Of a stretch of DNA of 64,000 nucleotides, positions 42,040-52,669 are shown piece after piece. Position numbers and translations under genes: made by a program. The stretch is from Chloroflexota bacterium (lineage in GTDB: Bacteria; Chloroflexota; UBA6077; FW602-bin22; CADDYW01), in assembly GCA_902810745.1 (NCBI GenBank), contig CADDYW010000005.1, positions 1 through 64,000 of the forward strand. The letters run 5' to 3'. A model generated the notes under the pieces. It was not told the origin of the DNA and ran no database searches. It saw nothing but the letters and a program-made list of their open reading frames with translations. The first letter of the stretch is position 1. Each line of letters starts with the position of its first letter.

Positions 42040-42968
42040 GCGTCAAAGTCCAGGGGCTCAGTAAGCGTTACGGACAGTTCGCCGCGGTCCGCGAGCTAAC
42101 CTTCGACGTTCCTGAAGGGAGTATCTTCGGATTCGTCGGCCCGAATGGCGCGGGCAAGACTACCACGTTGCGGATCCTCGCGGCGCTGCTCGAGCCGACC
42201 TCCGGCGATGCCTGGATCGGCGGCGAATCGGTTACCCAGCATCCGCGAGCTGTCCGACGAAAGGTCGGTTACATGCCGGACTTCTTTGGCGTGTACGACG
42301 ACCTCACCGTCGCCGAATACCTAGCGTTCTACGCCCACAGCCACGGCGTACCGCGTTCTCGACGACAGCGCGTCATCGCAGACCTGCTCGACCTCGTCGA
42401 CCTGACCGAGAAGGCGGATTGGTTCGTGAACACGCTTTCGCGGGGTATGAAGCAACGTCTCGGTCTGGCGCGCAGCCTCGTCCACGATCCCGAGGTTCTA
42501 CTGCTGGACGAGCCGGCGTCGGGCCTGGATCCACGCGCGCGAATCGAGATGCGCGAAATTCTTCGCGAGCTTCGGCGGATGGGCAAGACGATTCTGATTA
42601 GCTCGCACGTCCTGCCCGAGCTTGCCGACCTCTGCACCCATCTCGGCATCGTCAGCCGTGGACAGATGCTGGTGCACGGACCGGTTGCCGACATTCTGTC
42701 CCGAGCCCAGAATGGACAGTCAGTCTTGATCCGCGTTCTCGACAAAGTCGAGCTTACGGTGGAGTGTCTTCGCCGGTCGGCGGGAGTTGTCCGGGTCGAG
42801 GTCGAGGACGACGGGGTCGTCGCCGAGGTTACCGGCGGCGACGACGTCATCGCCGGGCTCCTCCGGTCGCTCGTCACCGCCGACCTCCCGGTCGTCGAGC
42901 TTCGAAAGCGATCGGGCGGCCTGGAAGAGCTATTTCTCGCGGTCACCGGCGAGCAGGGAGGGACGTGA
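42036..42968 (+). CDS. ABC transporter ATP-binding protein
   Basis: 310 aa, GTG start in a GTGA overlap with the preceding stop. Walker A FVGPNGAGKTTTLR, Q-loop VGYMPDFFGVYDDLT, signature LSRGMKQRLGLARSL, Walker B VLLLDEPASGLDP and H-loop ILISSHVLPELADL are all intact. The C-terminal 80 residues (VLIRVLDKVELTVECLRRSA) are the accessory domain common in ABC-2 exporters. Pairs with the ABC-2 permease in the next gene. The exported substrate is unknown. Confidence 0.93.
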   Translation: MSVKVQGLSKRYGQFAAVRELTFDVPEGSIFGFVGPNGAGKTTTLRILAALLEPTSGDAWIGGESVTQHPRAVRRKVGYMPDFFGVYDDLTVAEYLAFYAHSHGVPRSRRQRVIADLLDLVDLTEKADWFVNTLSRGMKQRLGLARSLVHDPEVLLLDEPASGLDPRARIEMREILRELRRMGKTILISSHVLPELADLCTHLGIVSRGQMLVHGPVADILSRAQNGQSVLIRVLDKVELTVECLRRSAGVVRVEVEDDGVVAEVTGGDDVIAGLLRSLVTADLPVVELRKRSGGLEELFLAVTGEQGGT

Positions 42969-42969
42969 C

Positions 42970-43839
42970 GTGCTGGCGATCGTGCTCAAGGAGTTCAAGT
43001 CGCGGATGCGGGGCTGGCGAACGCCAGTCGTCCTCACGCTCTACGTCGGCGTCCTCGCCCTGGTCGCGTACCTGCAGGCCCAATCGATATCCGAGCGCGC
43101 CCAGTTCGCGTTTGGCAACAACAACCCGGCGGCGCAGGGAGAGGAGATCTTCAGCACCCTGGCCGGTTTCCAGCTTGCGCTGCTGATCTTCCTCACTCCG
43201 GCATTCTCGGCCGGCTCGATCGCGGGAGAGCGCGAGCGACAGACGTTCGATCTGCTGCTTTGCACCGGGCTGTCCGCGCGGGCCATCATCCTTGGAAAGT
43301 ACGTCGCCGCGTTGGCGTTCGTGCTGCTTCTGCTCTGGGCATCACTACCGGTTTTCAGTCTCGTCTTCCTCTTTGGCGGGGTCACGGTGATGAACGTCGT
43401 GTCGGTGATGCTGCTCTGCTTCGCGACGTCCGTGGCGATCTCGGCGTTGACGGTGATGCTGTCGGCGATCTTCCATCGCGTCCAGATCGTAACCGCGCTC
43501 GCGTACGGAGTGGTCTTCGTTCAGACGGTCGGCATCGTGATCGTGCCAGGAGTCACCGGAGCACTCGTCGGCAATGGCTCTCAGCCGTCAATCGGCATGA
43601 TGATCAGTCCGGTCACTGCCCTCATCACGCTCCTGAGCGCGCAGAACACGCCGTACGTCAGTGTCGGGATTCTGCCCCTCCCCACGTACCTGGTACGAAA
43701 TCTCCCGCTGGTCAGTCAGGTCCATCTGATGCTCTGGCAGGTTCACGTCTTGTTCGATGTCCTGATTGCGTTCGTCGCCCTTGGCATCGCCGCGGCCGTC
43801 ATTCGACCAATCCGGCGGATTCCACGGTTCCGCCGATGA
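42970..43839 (+). CDS. ABC-2 type transporter permease
   Basis: 289 aa from GTG 42970, immediately after the ATPase stop, with GAGGG upstream. The frame is open earlier but lies inside the ATPase gene. First membrane segment VVLTLYVGVLALVAYLQAQ, then the ABC-2 motif TPAFSAGSIAGERERQTFDL, followed by four more hydrophobic segments (YVAALAFVLLLLWASLPVFS; VVSVMLLCFATSVAISALTV). The C-terminus RPIRRIPRFRR is cytoplasmic. Forms the channel with the preceding ATPase. Overlaps the next start (ATGA). Confidence 0.88.
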   Translation: MLAIVLKEFKSRMRGWRTPVVLTLYVGVLALVAYLQAQSISERAQFAFGNNNPAAQGEEIFSTLAGFQLALLIFLTPAFSAGSIAGERERQTFDLLLCTGLSARAIILGKYVAALAFVLLLLWASLPVFSLVFLFGGVTVMNVVSVMLLCFATSVAISALTVMLSAIFHRVQIVTALAYGVVFVQTVGIVIVPGVTGALVGNGSQPSIGMMISPVTALITLLSAQNTPYVSVGILPLPTYLVRNLPLVSQVHLMLWQVHVLFDVLIAFVALGIAAAVIRPIRRIPRFRR

Positions 43840-45499
43840 TACCGTCGACTCCTTCCGCTGTGTCGATCGCGCGCACACTTGCGCCCTGGCGGCGAAGGAT
43901 CCGAATGATTAGAGCGCTGCACTGGTGCGCTCGCGGCCTCGGTCTCGGCGGTGCGGTCGCCAGTCTTGCGCTGGTGGTCGCGCGGTTCGTCCCCTGGGCA
44001 GACGCTGGCATCGTCGCCGCGATCGCGATCGGTCTGGGTGGTTTCGGTGCACTGGTCGCCGGATACCTGGCGCCGCTCTCGGCCAGGCGGGTTGCGCTGG
44101 TCGCCGACTGGGCGGCCGGCCTCGCCGACCGTACCGCGACAGCCTGGGAGCTACGGGAGCGCCACGACCCATTCGCGCTGCTTCAGCGCGCCGACGCCCT
44201 TGACCGGCTGCGCGACGCGGATCCGCGAACGATCGCGACCAGACTGCCGAGACGCGACCTGGCCATTCTCGTCGCGCTGGGCGGAATCACCGCCATCGCC
44301 GCCCTGGCACCAAATCCGATGCTCGACGTCCTACGGCGCCAGCAGGCCGAGCGAGCCCGCATCCAGGCAGCCGCGCACCAGGTCCAGGACCTGGCAGATG
44401 ACCCCACCGCCACTTCTAGCCAATCTACCGTGGATTACGCGAAAATCGAGCAGGCCCTCCGCGATCTTGCCAACCAGCTCGACCAGACTGGCGACGTGTC
44501 GAGTGCCCTGGCCGCGGTATCTCGAACCGAGCAGAGCCTGCGATCCCAGATTCCTCCTGGCGGCGAGGGAGCCGCGGCGTCGCTGAGCGCGGAAGCGCGC
44601 GCGCTCCAGCAGAACGCGCTGACCCGGCCGCTGGGCGACGCCCTCGCCGCGAAGGATGCAGCGGCGCTGGCTCGAGCCACCCAGGCGCTGCAGTCGGCGC
44701 TGGCGAAGCTTACCCCGGAGCAGCGCTCAGCGGTTGCCCGCGCCCTCCAGGAGGCGGCGAATGCCGGGCGAGACTCCGCGGCCGGAGCCGACGCAGAGCT
44801 GGCCAATGGCTCGCTCCGAGCGGCTGCCCAGGCGATCCAGCAGGGCGATCTGAGCGAAGCCTCCGCCCAGCTCGGCGCCGCGCAATCTGCACTGAGCGGG
44901 GAGATCTCCGCGAGCCAGACGGCCGACACCATCTTGCGAACGATCTCCGGCCTCGACCGCGCGCGCGACACGATCAACGGCGCCGCCGCGACCTCCACCC
45001 CTGGCCCGGCACGCTCGAGCCAGGGAGGCCAGTCGGGACAAACGGGCAATGATCAGGCCTCCGCGGGAGTCGGCCAGGGACAGTCTGGAGCGAGCCAGAC
45101 GAACGCGGCGAGCGGCTCGGGCGGCTCTGGTTCGGCGCAGGAGCAGGGCGCAGGCGGCCAGGCGGGTAACGGGTCAAGCGGAAGCGGAACCGTCGGCGCG
45201 AATGGCAACCAGCCGGGCGGCACTGGCGGTCGAGGCACCGGTGGCGGCCGGAGCGGTGCTCTGCCCGGGCAGTCGACGCCGGGCGACCAGGTCTACATCC
45301 CGGGCCAGGCCGGCAACGGCGAGGCAATCCAGCAGGCCGGCCCGGCCGGACCAGCCCTCGGCGCCGAGGTGCCCTACCAGCAGGTCATCGGACAGTACGC
45401 CCAGAACGCGCGCGAGCATCTCGACCGTCGCGACCTCCCGCCAAACGTGCGCGACCTGGTTCGCAAGTATTTCGTCGGTCTGGAGGAGGGAAGCAGCCA

Positions 45500-45503
<4 letters not shown>
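43836..45503 (+). CDS. Membrane-anchored helical protein with Gly/Ser/Gln-rich linker (DUF4175-like)
   Basis: 555 aa from the ATG of an ATGA overlap. Two N-terminal membrane segments (LGLGGAVASLALVVARFVPW; IVAAIAIGLGGFGALVAGYL), then a short loop and a third hydrophobic stretch (LAILVALGGITAIAALAP). Residues 175-380 form Ala/Gln-rich helices with coiled-coil potential (QAERARIQAAAHQVQDLA). Residues about 390-490 are a low-complexity Gly/Ser/Gln/Asn linker (GQGQSGASQTNAASGSGG). The conserved C-terminus is YQQVIGQYAQNAREHLDRRD followed by LPPNVRDLVRKYFVGLE, a tail seen in proteins encoded with MoxR/DUF58. Probably a structural partner or client of the MoxR complex (inference). Confidence 0.75.
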
Positions 45504-46509
<1,006 letters not shown>

Positions 46510-46513
<4 letters not shown>

Positions 46514-47439
46514 GCGCGAGTACTACCAGCCCCGACCGCCTGCCGACAACCGCCAGGCCGTCGCGGGGACTCTTAAGTCCGGACTTCCTCCGGAAGCTTG
46601 ACGCGCTCGAGATTCTCGCCCGCAAGCTGGTCGTCGGACCGGTCGGCGGAGCGCGGCGCGCCTCCACGCACGGCGCGTCGCTCGAGTTCAGCGATTATCG
46701 CACCTACGCGCCGGGCGACGACTATCGTCGAATCGACTGGAACGTCTACGCGCGCCTGGAGCGGCTGTTTCTCCGACTTTTCCTCGCCGAGGAGAGCCTG
46801 ACGCTGTCTCTGTTCATCGACTGCTCGTCGTCGATGAGCTTTGGCGAGCCTCCCAAGTTTCAGCTCGCCCGCCAGATCGCGGCGGCGCTGGCCTACGTGG
46901 CGCTCGGCTCGACCGATCGGGTTGCGATTGTCGGCGGCCGCGAGCGAGTCGACGCCTACCTGCCTCCAACCGCCGGGCGCACGTCGGTCTGGAGGCTGTG
47001 GGATTTCCTGACGCGCCTGGAACCGACCGGGCCGACCAATCTGAATCGCTCGCTTCAGCAGCTCGCCCAGCGCGTTCCTGGTCGCGGACTCGTCGTCGTG
47101 CTGAGCGATCTTCTCGCGCCGGACGGCTACCAGACCGGACTCAGACGGGTAATGGCGACGGGTAGCGACGTCAGCGTGCTTCAGATTCTCGCGCCCGAAG
47201 AGATCGATCCCGACGACGTCGGAGACTGGGAGCTACTGGATTCGGAAGGTGGGCCCGCGGTCTCGGTCACCCTGAACGCGTCGGTCCGAGACGAGTATCG
47301 ACGGCGACTTGCCGCCTTCACCGACGAGGCGAGCGCGTTCTGTCATCGTCACGGCGCCCGATTCACGCAGATTCCGAGCGACGTGTCGATCGACGACGTC
47401 GTTCTCCGATTACTGCGGCGCGCGCGTGTCCTGGAGTAG
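46510..47439 (+). CDS. DUF58 (VWA-like) protein
   Basis: 309 aa, GTG in a 4-nt overlap with moxR. The DUF58 signature SLEFSDYRTYAPGDDYRRID leads into WNVYARLERLFLRLF, and the embedded VWA-like domain has LFIDCSSSMSFG, an intact DxSxS metal site, then QIAAALAYVALGSTDRVAIV. No membrane segment is present, so it is cytoplasmic. The family is the standard partner of MoxR ATPases. The next gene starts 3 nt downstream. Confidence 0.92.
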
Positions 47440-47442
47440 CTC

Positions 47443-49269
47443 GTGGGGCTGCTCGAACCGGCTGGCCTGTTTGCCGGTCTCCTTGCCTTTCCGATTCTCG
47501 CGCTCTGGATCCTGCGTCCGCGCCGACGTCAGCGTGTCATCGGCAGCACCTTGCTGTGGCGACAGGCGCTCGACAACGTCCAGGCGATCCATCCCTGGCA
47601 GCGCCTGCGCTGGCACGCCCTGCTCGCGCTTCAGCTCGCGGCGCTCGCCGCGCTTGCCCTGGCGCTCGCGCGTCCGTTCCGGCTCGCGGCGAGCGGGCTG
47701 ACTGGCGAGACGTTCGTTCTCCTCGACGCCTCGGCCAGCATGCAGGCCACGGACGTCAGTCCGAGCCGCTTCGCCGCCGCGAAGCAGCTGATTGGTCAGA
47801 CGATCGATCAGCTTCCTCGCGACGCTCGCATGACCATCGTTCTGATGGCGGACGAGCCGCGCCTGCTGATCGCACGGAGCAGCGACCGTCGTGCGCTCCA
47901 CGCCGCGCTCGACGCGGCCCGACCGACGAACGGCGGTGCCAGCCTTGCCGCCGCCGTCAGCCTGATTGCGCCGCTCGCGGCGGAAAGCGCGCGGGCCCAC
48001 GTTCTCGTGTACGGCGACGGCGGCACCGACGATGCGACCCGCCTCGGACAGCTTCCGTTCCCGGTGGATTGGATCCGAGTTGGCGGCCTGGCTGAGAATC
48101 TCGCCATCGTGGCCTTCGCGACCCAGCAAACCGACCAGGGACCGGTAGCCCTGGCACGCATTGCCAACACCGGATCCAGCCCGGTGACTGACCGCGTCGA
48201 GCTCTGGGTCGATGGTCGCCTGTACGATGCGCGCCAGTTCTCGGTTCCCGCGGGCAAGAGCATCTCCGAGACCTGGACGACGTTGCCAAAGAACGCACAG
48301 ACTCTGGAAGCTCGGCTACCCAGGACAGACGCGCTCGCGCTGGATAATCGCGCCTACGCGCTGATCACTCCAGGCCAGCCTGTCCGGGTACTGCTAGTGA
48401 CGACCGGCAATCCGTTTCTCCGCCAGGCGCTTCAGCTTGTGCCGGGGGTGCAGCTCAGCGTCAGCGATCACCTTGTCGACGATGCCTCGGCGGACATCGT
48501 CATCTTCGATGGCGTCGTACCGTCGGCTATGCCGGCGGCGAACGTTCTCCTGGTTCATCCTCCCTCGGGAAGCGTGCCCTGGCAGATTGGAGGCGATCGG
48601 CCGGTCGATCTGCTACGCATCCTCAGCTCCAGCCCGGTTACCCGCTTCCTCGATCTCAGTCAGGTCCACGTGCGGCGCACGCGTGCGATGACCTTACCGC
48701 CCGACGCCCAGGCCCTCATCGCCGACTCGTCTGGTCCACTTCTCGCCGTGCGCGAGGTGGGCCAGCGACGGGTTGGCGTGCTCGGATTCGACATTCACCA
48801 ATCGGATCTCCCGCTTGATTCGTCGTTTCCAGTCCTGGTCGCAAACCTGATCGACTGGCTGAGGCCGGGTTCGTCCGAAGCCGGCAGATCGATCGCCCCC
48901 GGCACCGCCGCGAACGTCATCCCCTGGCCGGCCGCGACGAAAGTCGTGCTGGTGCGGCCAGACGGCTCAACTGAAACGCTTGCCCCGCCGTTTCCCGTCC
49001 GCCCGATCGCCGATACCGACGATCTGGGCGTCTACCAGATCGTGCAATCGGCGCCCGGGCAGCCCGCGCGCATGAGCTGGTTCGCGGTCAACCTCTTCTC
49101 ACCGCGCGAGTCCAGTCTGACGCCTCCGCCGGCGCTCCCGGTCGAGGTCGGCAAGGCGAGCGCCAAGCTCGTCCCGACGTCGATTCCGCTGGATCTCTGG
49201 CCGTGGGTCGCAGCCGGCGCGCTGGCCATCATCGTGGCCGAGTGGTGGGTCTATCGGCAGGCTTGCTGA
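47443..49269 (+). CDS. BatA-like membrane protein with VWA domain
   Basis: 608 aa, GTG start 3 nt after DUF58. The N-terminal BatA/aerotolerance-type segment is GLLEPAGLFAGLLAFPILAL with LRPRRRQRVIGSTLLWRQAL, followed by a second membrane helix (ALLALQLAALAALALALA). The VWA domain has FVLLDASASMQATDVSPSRF with an intact DxSxS. Then come CARDB-like and GATase-like beta-domains (ALARIANTGSSPVTDRVELW; VRVLLVTTGNPFLRQALQLV) and a C-terminal membrane helix (WPWVAAGALAIIVAEWWVY). Domains lie outside the cell between the anchors. Overlaps the next gene by one base (TGATG). Confidence 0.88.
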   Translation: MGLLEPAGLFAGLLAFPILALWILRPRRRQRVIGSTLLWRQALDNVQAIHPWQRLRWHALLALQLAALAALALALARPFRLAASGLTGETFVLLDASASMQATDVSPSRFAAAKQLIGQTIDQLPRDARMTIVLMADEPRLLIARSSDRRALHAALDAARPTNGGASLAAAVSLIAPLAAESARAHVLVYGDGGTDDATRLGQLPFPVDWIRVGGLAENLAIVAFATQQTDQGPVALARIANTGSSPVTDRVELWVDGRLYDARQFSVPAGKSISETWTTLPKNAQTLEARLPRTDALALDNRAYALITPGQPVRVLLVTTGNPFLRQALQLVPGVQLSVSDHLVDDASADIVIFDGVVPSAMPAANVLLVHPPSGSVPWQIGGDRPVDLLRILSSSPVTRFLDLSQVHVRRTRAMTLPPDAQALIADSSGPLLAVREVGQRRVGVLGFDIHQSDLPLDSSFPVLVANLIDWLRPGSSEAGRSIAPGTAANVIPWPAATKVVLVRPDGSTETLAPPFPVRPIADTDDLGVYQIVQSAPGQPARMSWFAVNLFSPRESSLTPPPALPVEVGKASAKLVPTSIPLDLWPWVAAGALAIIVAEWWVYRQAC

Positions 49270-52211
49270 TGACGTCTCTGAGCTTCGACCAGCGAGCAAT
49301 TCTCTTTGCTATTCCGACCGTTCTGCTCGCAATCGTGCTGATCGACCTGCGGTTCGCGGCGCGCGAACGACGCGCGCCAGTCGGGACGCGGGCGAGTCGC
49401 GCGAGCCGTGGGCGTGGGGCTTCGCGTCGAGCGGGCATTCCCGGGGCGCCCGAGCAACCCGCTGGCTCTCGACGGAGCAGCCACCGACCGATCGCGCGCA
49501 TTCGGCTACCCGCCGTGACGCCGCTTCTTCCAATCTCGCGTCGAGCGCGACTGGCTCTCGGCGTCCGACTCGTCCTGGTGATGCTGATCGCGCTTGCCCT
49601 GGCCGGTCCCAACCTCTACACGTCGATTGGTCGCGAAGCAGTGGTCTTCATCGCAGATCTGTCCGCGAGCGTGAGCAGCCAGGAGGCAGAGCAAGCTGCC
49701 TGGATCCAGCGAGCGCTCAACGCGCGCCATCCGGGTGATCTCGCGGGCATCGTCGTCGCGGGACGTGACCCTCTCGCCGAGCTCGCGGTTACCGCCGATC
49801 CGCGGTTCACGTCGTTCCAGTCGATCCCCGATCGCAACTGGACCAATCTCGCGCAGAGCCTGAGCCTGGCGGCGGCAATGCTGCCGTCCGACGCGCGGCG
49901 CCGTGTCGTCCTGCTGACCGACGGCTGGCAAAACGTCGGCGACGTTCTCCAGCAGGCGCGGCTTCTCCGGGCCGAGGGCATCGTCGTCGACGTCGTGCCG
50001 GTCGCCCCGCCCAGCGGCCCCGAGGTCCGCGTCGACGCGGTCTCCGCCCCGCCAACCATCGGCGAGGGCGAGCGCTTCAGTCTGGCGGTGCGCATCGCGA
50101 GCACGATGGGCGAAACCTCGACCTTGCGTGTGTTCGTCGACGGATCGCCCGCGGGTACCCAGCAGGTATCGATTCAGCCGGGCGAGCAGGTGTTCAACCT
50201 ATCGCAAACGGCGCCCGCTGCCGGAGCGCATCGCTATCGCGTCGATCTTGAGCCCACCAGGGATAGCATCCCGCAGAACAACACCGGTCAGGCGATCGTT
50301 CGGGTAACCGGTCCACCGCGGGTGGTCGTCGCCGAGGGAGGCGCCGGAGTGGGACAGAACCTGGCGACCGCGCTGCGAGCGAACGGCTATCAGGTGACCG
50401 TCGTGTCAGCGTCCGCGCTCCCAATCACCTCCGAAGGCCTTCTGGATTACGACGCGATCGTCCTCGTCGACGTTCCAGCGCGCGATCTCGGCGCCCAGCG
50501 CATGAGCGCCATTCAGACGTACGTGCGCGATCTTGGGCGTGGCCTCCTGGTCATCGGCGGCGAGAACAGCTACGGGCTCGGAGCGTACGCGGGTACCCCA
50601 CTGGAGCAGACCCTCCCGGTCACGATGGAAATTCCCCAGCGCAAGGAGATTCCAACGGTTGCCGTCGCCCTGATCGTGGAGAATCTGGAGAATGCGACCG
50701 GCAACGACTCCGCGAAGGAGGCAGCGAAGAAGGTCGTCGATCAGCTGACGCCGCGGGATGAGGTTATGGTCTCCGACGCCGCGACCGGGTTTCCGGTTCC
50801 ACTCCAGCACGTGACCGATCGGACCGCAATTCAGAAGGCGATCGACGCTATGAATACCGGCGACCCTCCGACGTACGCCCCCTATCTCGTCGGAGCGGCA
50901 AACGCGCTCGTCGGAAGCAGCGCGAAGGTGAAACACATTATCCTGGTTGGCGACGGCGATGCCCAGGACGACTACGAACCGATCGTCCAGCAGATCGTCG
51001 ATCGGGGCATCACCGTCTCGGCCGTCGCGACCGCGGCGCACGAGTTTGCCGATGCCCCGACGATGCAGGCAATCGCCCGCTGGGGTCACGGTCGCTACTA
51101 CGAAGCAACCGACTTCGGCGTGCCCCAGGCATTACTCAAAGAGGCCCACACCGTGATCCGTCCGGCGATGATCCAGGGGCGTTTCGTGCCGCAAGCGCTG
51201 GGTGCAAGCAGTCTGCTGGCCGGGATCACGACCCTACCAGCGCTGGACGGCTACGTCGCGACGACGCCACGCCCGATCGCGAGCATAGCGCTGGTGAGCG
51301 ATCAGGGTGATCCGATCCTCGCGAGCTGGCAGTATGGTCTGGGACGCAGCATCGCCTGGACGAGCGACGCGAGTGGCCTCTGGACGAAAGACATGGTGCG
51401 CTGGCCTGGCGCCGGGCAGTTCTGGGCCCAGCTTGTCGCCTGGGTCGTCCCGACGCCGGGCGACTCGAGCTGGCAGGTAACTGCCACTCAGAACGGTCCT
51501 GCAGCCGAGATCGTCGCCGAGACAGACCGACTGGGGAACCTGCCGAACAACCTGGACGCGCGCATCGTCGGGCCAGACAATGCGGCGACGACGCTCACCC
51601 TACTGCCAGTCGCGCCGGGGAGGTATGAAGGCTCGGCGCAGGTCGGAGCCGCCGGAGCATACAGCGTTCACGTCAGCGCTCCGACAGGCCAGTCGCCGAC
51701 AGCGGTGGATGGGCAGCTCGTCGTGCCGTACTCGCCCGAATATCGGACGAGCGGCGCCGACGAGCCACTCATCGAACAGGTGGCGCGCGTGGGCGGCGGT
51801 AAGGTCCTCGACGACCCTACCCAGGCATTTGCCGACGATCTACCGTCGGCATCGGGCGGAACGCCACTTTGGCGATGGCTCCTTGGAGCCGCGGCGCTCC
51901 TCCTCGTCCTGGATGTCGCCGTGCGCCGGCTCAATTTCAGTGGGCGCGATCTTGAGCCGGCGCTCAATCCGATGAGACGCCTGGGAGCGGCGATCGCTGA
52001 CATCGGCATCGCCGGATCATCGGCAACGCGTCTACCAGCCGACCGAGCAGCAGAGCCTTCGCTGGAAGCATCGTCTCCGCGTTCCGCTCACACTGCCCAA
52101 CCCGCTCTCCAGGAACCGGACTCAGCTACGAAGGAAGTCACACTCCACACGACCCGGCTTCTCGCGGCACGCCGCAGAAGAACCGGCCAGCGCGAGCGTT
52201 CGGATAGGTAA
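49269..52211 (+). CDS. Large VWA/GATase-like membrane protein with a second, degenerate VWA
   Basis: 980 aa from the ATG overlapping the upstream stop. N-terminal membrane helices: ILFAIPTVLLAIVLIDLRFA and LGVRLVLVMLIALALAGPNL, separated by an Arg/Ser/Gly-rich cytoplasmic stretch. VWA 1: VVFIADLSASVSSQEAEQAA (DxSxS intact) and RVVLLTDGWQNVGD. A GATase-1-like domain follows: VVVAEGGAGVGQNLATALRA and GRGLLVIGGENSYGLGAYAG. VWA 2 (ALIVENLENATGNDSAKEAA, then HIILVGDGDAQDDY) has lost the DxSxS site. C-terminal helix LLGAAALLLVLDVAVRRLNF and a disordered Ser/Ala/Arg tail end the protein. Last gene of the operon, convergent with HU 25 nt away. Confidence 0.87.
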   Translation: MTSLSFDQRAILFAIPTVLLAIVLIDLRFAARERRAPVGTRASRASRGRGASRRAGIPGAPEQPAGSRRSSHRPIARIRLPAVTPLLPISRRARLALGVRLVLVMLIALALAGPNLYTSIGREAVVFIADLSASVSSQEAEQAAWIQRALNARHPGDLAGIVVAGRDPLAELAVTADPRFTSFQSIPDRNWTNLAQSLSLAAAMLPSDARRRVVLLTDGWQNVGDVLQQARLLRAEGIVVDVVPVAPPSGPEVRVDAVSAPPTIGEGERFSLAVRIASTMGETSTLRVFVDGSPAGTQQVSIQPGEQVFNLSQTAPAAGAHRYRVDLEPTRDSIPQNNTGQAIVRVTGPPRVVVAEGGAGVGQNLATALRANGYQVTVVSASALPITSEGLLDYDAIVLVDVPARDLGAQRMSAIQTYVRDLGRGLLVIGGENSYGLGAYAGTPLEQTLPVTMEIPQRKEIPTVAVALIVENLENATGNDSAKEAAKKVVDQLTPRDEVMVSDAATGFPVPLQHVTDRTAIQKAIDAMNTGDPPTYAPYLVGAANALVGSSAKVKHIILVGDGDAQDDYEPIVQQIVDRGITVSAVATAAHEFADAPTMQAIARWGHGRYYEATDFGVPQALLKEAHTVIRPAMIQGRFVPQALGASSLLAGITTLPALDGYVATTPRPIASIALVSDQGDPILASWQYGLGRSIAWTSDASGLWTKDMVRWPGAGQFWAQLVAWVVPTPGDSSWQVTATQNGPAAEIVAETDRLGNLPNNLDARIVGPDNAATTLTLLPVAPGRYEGSAQVGAAGAYSVHVSAPTGQSPTAVDGQLVVPYSPEYRTSGADEPLIEQVARVGGGKVLDDPTQAFADDLPSASGGTPLWRWLLGAAALLLVLDVAVRRLNFSGRDLEPALNPMRRLGAAIADIGIAGSSATRLPADRAAEPSLEASSPRSAHTAQPALQEPDSATKEVTLHTTRLLAARRRRTGQRERSDR

Positions 52212-52235
52212 CCGGTTTTGTCTGCCTCGCCACGA

Positions 52236-52532
52236 TCAGGCCGACTTCCGCTGACCTCCACCGCGAACTGCCTCGACGAGGCTAGCACCAGCAGAGAACG
52301 ATGGTCGCTTGCCAGCGGGAATCGAAATCTGCTCGCCGGTGCGCGGATTTCGGCCCGTGCGAGCCGCGGTCTGGGTGACTCGGAACGTTCCGAAACCAGT
52401 GACACGAACCTCCTCGCCACTCTTCAATGCGTTGGTGATCGTGTCGAAGACGTCATTGACCACTTTTCCGCTCTGCGCGAGAGACAAACCGGTGTCCTTG
52501 CTGACGCGTTGGATCAGATCACTCTTCGTCAT
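52236..52532 (-). CDS. HU family DNA-binding protein
   Basis: 98 aa, ATG start. MTKSDLIQRVSKDTGLSLAQ, VNDVFDTITNALKSGEEVRV and TGFGTFRVTQTAARTGRNPRT, the DNA-binding arm with the conserved RNPRTGE, then ISIPAGKRPSFSAGASL. A full-length HU/IHF fold with a short basic tail. It bends and compacts DNA as a dimer. A consensus -10 (TATAAT) lies about 105 nt upstream on the minus strand (52642-52637). Confidence 0.95.
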   Translation of the reverse strand: MTKSDLIQRVSKDTGLSLAQSGKVVNDVFDTITNALKSGEEVRVTGFGTFRVTQTAARTGRNPRTGEQISIPAGKRPSFSAGASLVEAVRGGGQRKSA

Positions 52533-52636
52533 CAGTCTCTGTACCTCAATCCGTTTCTGTATCTCAAAGTGTGGATCCCTCGTCTTTCGAGGTGCCCGAG
52601 ACGGTTTTCGGCCCTCAGCGCGCCCACCGCGCGCTT

Positions 52637-52642
52637 ATTATA
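52637..52642 (-). promoter_or_regulatory. Likely -10 element of the HU gene
   Basis: TATAAT on the minus strand, 105 nt before the HU start; the hexamer 17 nt upstream (TGGCGC) is a weak -35. It sits in the 137-nt gap behind the RND gene stop. Confidence 0.4.
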
Positions 52643-52669
52643 CCCTACCTTGCGAGCCAGCGCCAGTCC

